DNA of 64,000 nt from Paenibacillus sp. SY21-1 (GTDB lineage Bacteria; Bacillota; Bacilli; Paenibacillales; Paenibacillaceae): the NCBI RefSeq assembly GCF_005222705.1, contig NZ_STGF01000005.1:1-64000 (forward strand), given 5' to 3'. A program made the translations under genes and the position numbers. The notes beneath the pieces were generated by a model. The model did not search any database, had not been told where the DNA came from, and saw only the letters and a list, made by a program, of their open reading frames with translations. Of this stretch, positions 60,633 through 64,000 are shown piece after piece; position 1 is the stretch's first letter, and every line of letters begins with the position of its first letter.

Positions 60633-62732
60633 ATGAAGAAACAGATGAAAAACAAACGACAGAACTATAAGCTGAAGCTTGTTCTGCTTGGTTCAGGCAT
60701 TTGCCTTGGGGTTATGTTGCTCGGGGGCTGGGGGGCATTTCGCATGCTGGTCAACGCTCAGGATGTGAAGCTGCTGGATGAGACGCTGCCTGCGGCAACG
60801 ATTATCTACGATCGCGAAGGAGCGGAAGCGACACGAATATCCTTCAACAAAATCGAGGAAATTGGCTACGAAGATATGCCGCAATCGATCATAGACGCTG
60901 CTGTAGCGGTAGAGGATCGGCGCTTTTGGGAGCATGACGGCTTGGATCTGAGAGCTGCAGGAAGAGCGATGGCCGCGAATCTGGGGGCAGGAGGCAAAGT
61001 GCAGGGAGGCAGTACGATTACGCAGCAGCTTGCCAAAAATGTGTTCCTCTCCCATGAGAAGACCTGGTCGCGCAAATGGAACGAGCTGCTGCTAGCCATG
61101 AAGGTGGAGGAGAATTACAGCAAGCAGGACATCATGGAGATGTATTTGAATCGCATTTATTTCGGGGAAGGGGCATGGGGCATTAAGCGGGCCGCTTATG
61201 TCTATTTTGGCAAGGAGCCGTCTGAATTAACCGTTGCCGAGTCGGCTTTGCTGGCTGGGCTGGTCAAGGCGCCGTCCGCGCTTGCCCCCTATAAGCATCC
61301 GGACAAGGCGAAGGCCAGGCGCAATGTAGTGCTGGGTTTAATGAAGGAGCAAAGCCTGATTACACCGGAGATTTACGCCCAGGCGATCGAGGAGCCGATA
61401 AAGCTGCTGGAGTCCAAGCCTACCCGGACGGGCGATATTCAATATCGCTATTATGTCGATGAACTGATTCGCGAAGCGATGACAACGTACGGCTTATCGG
61501 AAAATGAAGTGCTTGAGGGAGGGCTGCGAATCTATACGGAGCTTGACCCCCGCATGCAGCAGGCGGCTGAGCAAACCTACGCCAAGGAGGAGCTGTTCCC
61601 TCCCAGCGCCAAGGATCAGCTTCTGCAAAGCGGCAGCGTGCTTGTCGACCCGCGCAGCGGCGGTGTTCGAGCGATTGTGGGAGGACGCGGAGAGCAACCC
61701 TTCCGCGGCTTTAACCGCGCAACGCAGCTGCAGCGCCAGCCGGGGTCGGCGATGAAGCCGTTGGCAGTTTATGCGCCGGCGCTGGAGCAGGGCTATTTGC
61801 CCGGCGATACGCTGCTTGACGAGCCGATCTCGATTAACGGCTACGCGCCGGGCAATGCCGATGGAAGGTTTCACGGCAAGGTCACGTTATACGAGGCGCT
61901 GGCCCAGTCCTATAATGTTCCTGCAGTCAAGCTCCTTCATGAAATCGGCGTGGACAAAGGGGCGGACTCGGCCATCCGGTTTGGCATTCCGCTGGGAGAA
62001 AGCGATAGAACGCTCGCAATGGCGCTTGGCGGTTTGCAGCACGGCGTTTCGCCGCTTCAATTGGCAGCCGCGTACAGCGTTTTTGCAAATAACGGCATAC
62101 AGCAGCAGGCGCATACGATTCGCCGCATCGAATCGGCACAGGGCGAGGTCATCGGAGCTTTTGCCGGCAGCGAGGGAGCGCAGGTGCTTGAACCTGCTGT
62201 CGCGCAGACGATGAATGCGATGCTGCAGATGGTGGTGACAAACGGAACAGGGGCGGAAGCGGCATTGGCGGGACGGCCGATGGCCGCCAAATCAGGCACG
62301 ACGCAGATGCCGGGCACAGACGGCTACGGGGCGAGAGACAATTGGTTCGTGGGATACACCCCGCAATTGGTGGGAGCGGTATGGCTCGGTTACGACCAAA
62401 GTGACCAAAACCACTATTTGCAGACCAGTTCAAAGGCGGCAGGCGTCGTGCTAAAAGCGTTGATGGACGAAGCGCTTCAAGGAGAGCCTGTCCTATCGTT
62501 TCCCAAGGAGCTGAGCATGATGTCCGCTATTCCAAAGAAGAGCGGGAATAACGAAAAGGACGGCAAATCTGACGGGCGCGAGCAATCGGATAAAGCGGCT
62601 CAGAAAAAGAAAAAGGAACAGAAAAAAGAAGCAGAGAAGCGAGAAAAGCAGGAAAAAAAGAAAAAGAAGGAGGAGGAAAAGCGAAAGGAAAAACGCAAGG
62701 AGCGTGAACGAAAGGAGCATGACAGAGACTAA
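60633..62732 (+). CDS. Class A penicillin-binding protein with charged C-terminal tail
   Basis: A 699-residue bifunctional peptidoglycan synthase. A transmembrane anchor lies at about 15-37. The GT51 domain has catalytic Glu in VAVEDRRFWEHDG (near residue 93) and GGSTITQQLAKNVFL. The transpeptidase domain has SAMK near 372-375, SYN near 426 and KSGT near 552. The final 65 residues are almost entirely Lys, Glu and Arg, an unusual tail that may bind the wall or DNA-like anions. ATG 60633 follows GGGGGA. It is PBP1A/1C-like, and a terminator follows. Confidence 0.93.
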   Translation: MKKQMKNKRQNYKLKLVLLGSGICLGVMLLGGWGAFRMLVNAQDVKLLDETLPAATIIYDREGAEATRISFNKIEEIGYEDMPQSIIDAAVAVEDRRFWEHDGLDLRAAGRAMAANLGAGGKVQGGSTITQQLAKNVFLSHEKTWSRKWNELLLAMKVEENYSKQDIMEMYLNRIYFGEGAWGIKRAAYVYFGKEPSELTVAESALLAGLVKAPSALAPYKHPDKAKARRNVVLGLMKEQSLITPEIYAQAIEEPIKLLESKPTRTGDIQYRYYVDELIREAMTTYGLSENEVLEGGLRIYTELDPRMQQAAEQTYAKEELFPPSAKDQLLQSGSVLVDPRSGGVRAIVGGRGEQPFRGFNRATQLQRQPGSAMKPLAVYAPALEQGYLPGDTLLDEPISINGYAPGNADGRFHGKVTLYEALAQSYNVPAVKLLHEIGVDKGADSAIRFGIPLGESDRTLAMALGGLQHGVSPLQLAAAYSVFANNGIQQQAHTIRRIESAQGEVIGAFAGSEGAQVLEPAVAQTMNAMLQMVVTNGTGAEAALAGRPMAAKSGTTQMPGTDGYGARDNWFVGYTPQLVGAVWLGYDQSDQNHYLQTSSKAAGVVLKALMDEALQGEPVLSFPKELSMMSAIPKKSGNNEKDGKSDGREQSDKAAQKKKKEQKKEAEKREKQEKKKKKEEEKRKEKRKERERKEHDRD

Positions 62733-62750
62733 ACGAATCAAAGCATGTTG

Positions 62751-62801
62751 AACGGCCTTCAGCCCTCCGGTCATCTTTCCGGCGGCTGGGGCCGTTTTCT
62801 T
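62751..62801 (+). terminator. Intrinsic terminator after the PBP gene
   Basis: AACGGCC (62751-62757) pairs with GGCCGTT (62790-62796), with inner CAGCC/GGCTG and CCGG/CCGG pairing, and ends TTCTTTT. It lies between the convergent PBP and LysR genes. Confidence 0.75.
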
Positions 62802-62816
62802 TTGAATGATGGCTTG

Positions 62817-63719
62817 TCAAGCCGAGGGCGCTCCGGGTATCGCCTCCAGCAGCATGCCGGCGAAGCAAGATGCAGCGACAGACAGCGGTCTGCCGAGACG
62901 AACGGCGAACCCGATGCTGCGGACGGGGAGCTGTGCCTCCACATTTAGCTCAAGCAGCTTGCCGCTCGCGAGCTCCTGCTCGACGAGGGGCCGGCTTGTA
63001 AAGGCAGCGCCTAGGCCAAGCCGCGCAAACTCGGCCAGCAGATCAACGCTGCCAAGCTCCATATCGGGCTGCACCGAAACGCCGTTGGCCGCGAACCATT
63101 GCTCGGCGCATATGCGCGTACTGCTGCCCGGAGACATGAGCAGCAGGGGAAGCTTTGCAAGCTCCGCTACTGAAAGCTTGCGCTTGGCCAGCTCGGAGTA
63201 GCTCTCCCCTACGACAAAGCAGGACTCAAGCTCGGCCAGCTTCTGTACGTCGAGGCTGACCTCCTCAACGGGCATATGAACGAGCGCGCAGTCGATCTGA
63301 CCGGCTTGAAGCTGTCTGGCTATGTCGGGGGTCCGGCCATGCGAAAGCTTGATGCGAATCTGGGGGTATTGGGCATGAAACCGTTCCAAGGTGGGCAGCA
63401 GCAGATGCTTGATTAAAGCATCGCTGGCCGCGACTCTAATTTCTCCGCCTGCCAGCCGTTTTAAATCATGGACATGTAGCTCCCCTGCCTCAAGCAAATG
63501 GAAGGATTGTTCGACATAGCTTTGCAGGGCAAGCCCTTCCGCTGTCAGCACAACGCCTTTGGATAAGCGCTGAAAAAGCTTGATTCCGAGCAGCTCCTCG
63601 AGCTGCTTGATTGCATAGCTGACAGAGGGCTGAGTCATATGCAGCTGCTCAGCCGCTTTCGTGAAGTTGCCGCTGCGGGCCGTATGGAGAAAAACGCGAT
63701 ACCATTCCAGATTTATCAT
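62817..63719 (-). CDS. LysR family transcriptional regulator
   Basis: A 300-residue LTTR. Residues 1-60 contain the winged helix (FLHTARSGNFTKAAEQLHMT, PSVSYAIKQLEELLGIKLF), followed by a substrate-binding PBP-like domain (GEIRVAASDALIKHLLLPTL, LPLLLMSPGSSTR). The family controls amino acid, sulfur or oxidative-stress genes. It is divergent from aroC, so control of a nearby pathway is possible. CysL-like function cannot be assigned from this sequence alone. Confidence 0.88.
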   Translation of the reverse strand: MINLEWYRVFLHTARSGNFTKAAEQLHMTQPSVSYAIKQLEELLGIKLFQRLSKGVVLTAEGLALQSYVEQSFHLLEAGELHVHDLKRLAGGEIRVAASDALIKHLLLPTLERFHAQYPQIRIKLSHGRTPDIARQLQAGQIDCALVHMPVEEVSLDVQKLAELESCFVVGESYSELAKRKLSVAELAKLPLLLMSPGSSTRICAEQWFAANGVSVQPDMELGSVDLLAEFARLGLGAAFTSRPLVEQELASGKLLELNVEAQLPVRSIGFAVRLGRPLSVAASCFAGMLLEAIPGAPSA

Positions 63720-63777
63720 GAGCCGTCCATCCCTTTTGTCATTGTCTGTATCTATGACTAGTTGTTTATATTATGAT

Positions 63778-63806
63778 TTCATTTATCTCACTTTCCTCAG
63801 TATAAT
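63778..63806 (+). promoter_or_regulatory. Promoter of aroC
   Basis: TATAAT (63801-63806) is a perfect -10 box with TTCATT 17 bp upstream (63778-63783). It is in the divergent region between lysR and aroC. Confidence 0.5.
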
Positions 63807-63936
63807 CAACTTATCGAAATGGAGCAATCGTAGGCAGATAGGATGGCAGATGTTCCAGCAAAAAAGGACGATGTAGCGATTAGCAATACCAAATTGGATG
63901 TGAGCAAGCGGACTGAAGTAGAAGGGGGCGGCCAAT

Positions 63937-64000
63937 ATGGCAGGAAATACGTATGGAGAACTATTTAAAATTACGACGTTTGGCGAATCGCATGGAGCTG
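63937..64000 (+). CDS. aroC: Chorismate synthase, 5' end (cut by window edge)
   Basis: The last 64 bases of the window encode MAGNTYGELFKITTFGESHG and one more residue, which is the N-terminal signature of chorismate synthase. The enzyme makes chorismate from EPSP in aromatic amino acid synthesis and needs reduced FMN. GAAGGGGGCGG lies before the ATG. The rest of the gene lies outside the window. Confidence 0.93.
   Translation, partial: MAGNTYGELFKITTFGESHGA

Noticed and set aside
1..64000. rRNA, tRNA, CRISPR arrays and prophage genes
   Set aside because: No tRNA-like cloverleaf, rRNA motif, regularly spaced repeat, integrase or phage structural gene was recognised while reading both strands. 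A tRNAscan or covariance search could not be run.

Overview
The window reads as a chromosome segment of a spore-forming, low-to-mid G+C Gram-positive of the family Paenibacillaceae, most likely Paenibacillus or a close relative. The basis is the set of endospore genes (yunB, an M23 peptidase of the LytH type, ylbJ), the B. subtilis-like neighbourhoods lytH-yunB-lipA-yutD and ccpN-yqfL, an S-layer-homology surface protein, a Bce-type antibiotic-sensing module, strong AGGAGG-type ribosome binding sites and frequent TTG or GTG starts. No rRNA, tRNA, CRISPR array, intact transposon or prophage was seen. The only mobile-element trace is a short C-terminal relic of an IS3-family transposase at about 965-1051.

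Layout. 1-8.3 kb: a TetR regulator, then a two-gene surface glycanase module. Its first gene encodes a 2001-residue secreted GH53-type galactanase with many accessory domains, an internal cohesin-like domain and a C-terminal dockerin-like domain. The second encodes a cohesin-like protein with three SLH domains. 8.4-14.4 kb: an HxlR regulator divergent from an NAD(P)-binding oxidoreductase, an orphan TerD-VWA protein, a ROK repressor with an MFS transporter, and a convergent XRE-cupin regulator. 14.6-19.2 kb: a complete BceRS-BceAB-like module with a BceR-like box before the ABC genes. 19.2-22.3 kb: small metabolic genes (GNAT, YiaAB, benzil-reductase-like SDR, VOC protein). 22.6-29 kb: sporulation and lipoate genes, NAD kinase and YlbJ. 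29-34.6 kb: a 30-residue membrane peptide, truncated haemoglobin, DUF2225 protein, YycC-like protein, M3 peptidase, ccpN-yqfL and ndk.

35.1-45.7 kb holds a complete monoderm Tad/Flp pilus operon: CpaE-like ATPase, CpaF, TadB, TadC, an Flp1-like pilin, a TadE-like protein, a DUF5702-type protein, a second TadE-like protein, the A24 prepilin peptidase and an FHA-domain membrane protein. 45.8-55.7 kb: a TIGR01777 epimerase, a lipoprotein, a DUF2621 protein, endonuclease IV with a C-terminal extension, purU, tkt, ppnP, a DUF420 protein, pgi and a YigZ-family gene. 55.9-59.7 kb: a sulfate/thiosulfate ABC transporter operon. 59.8-64 kb: two small proteins, a class A penicillin-binding protein with a charged tail, a LysR regulator and the start of aroC.

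The strongest candidates for unusual biology are the adjacent dockerin-enzyme and cohesin-SLH pair (a possible minimal surface-anchored galactanase complex), the leader of the Tad operon (palindrome, promoter and intrinsic terminator before the first gene), the orphan TerD-VWA fusion, probable non-canonical ATT start codons (ccpN, possibly yunB), and several very small genes (29145, 30734, 59815, 60186). All calls come from reading the sequence without database searches; function assignments rest on recalled family motifs.
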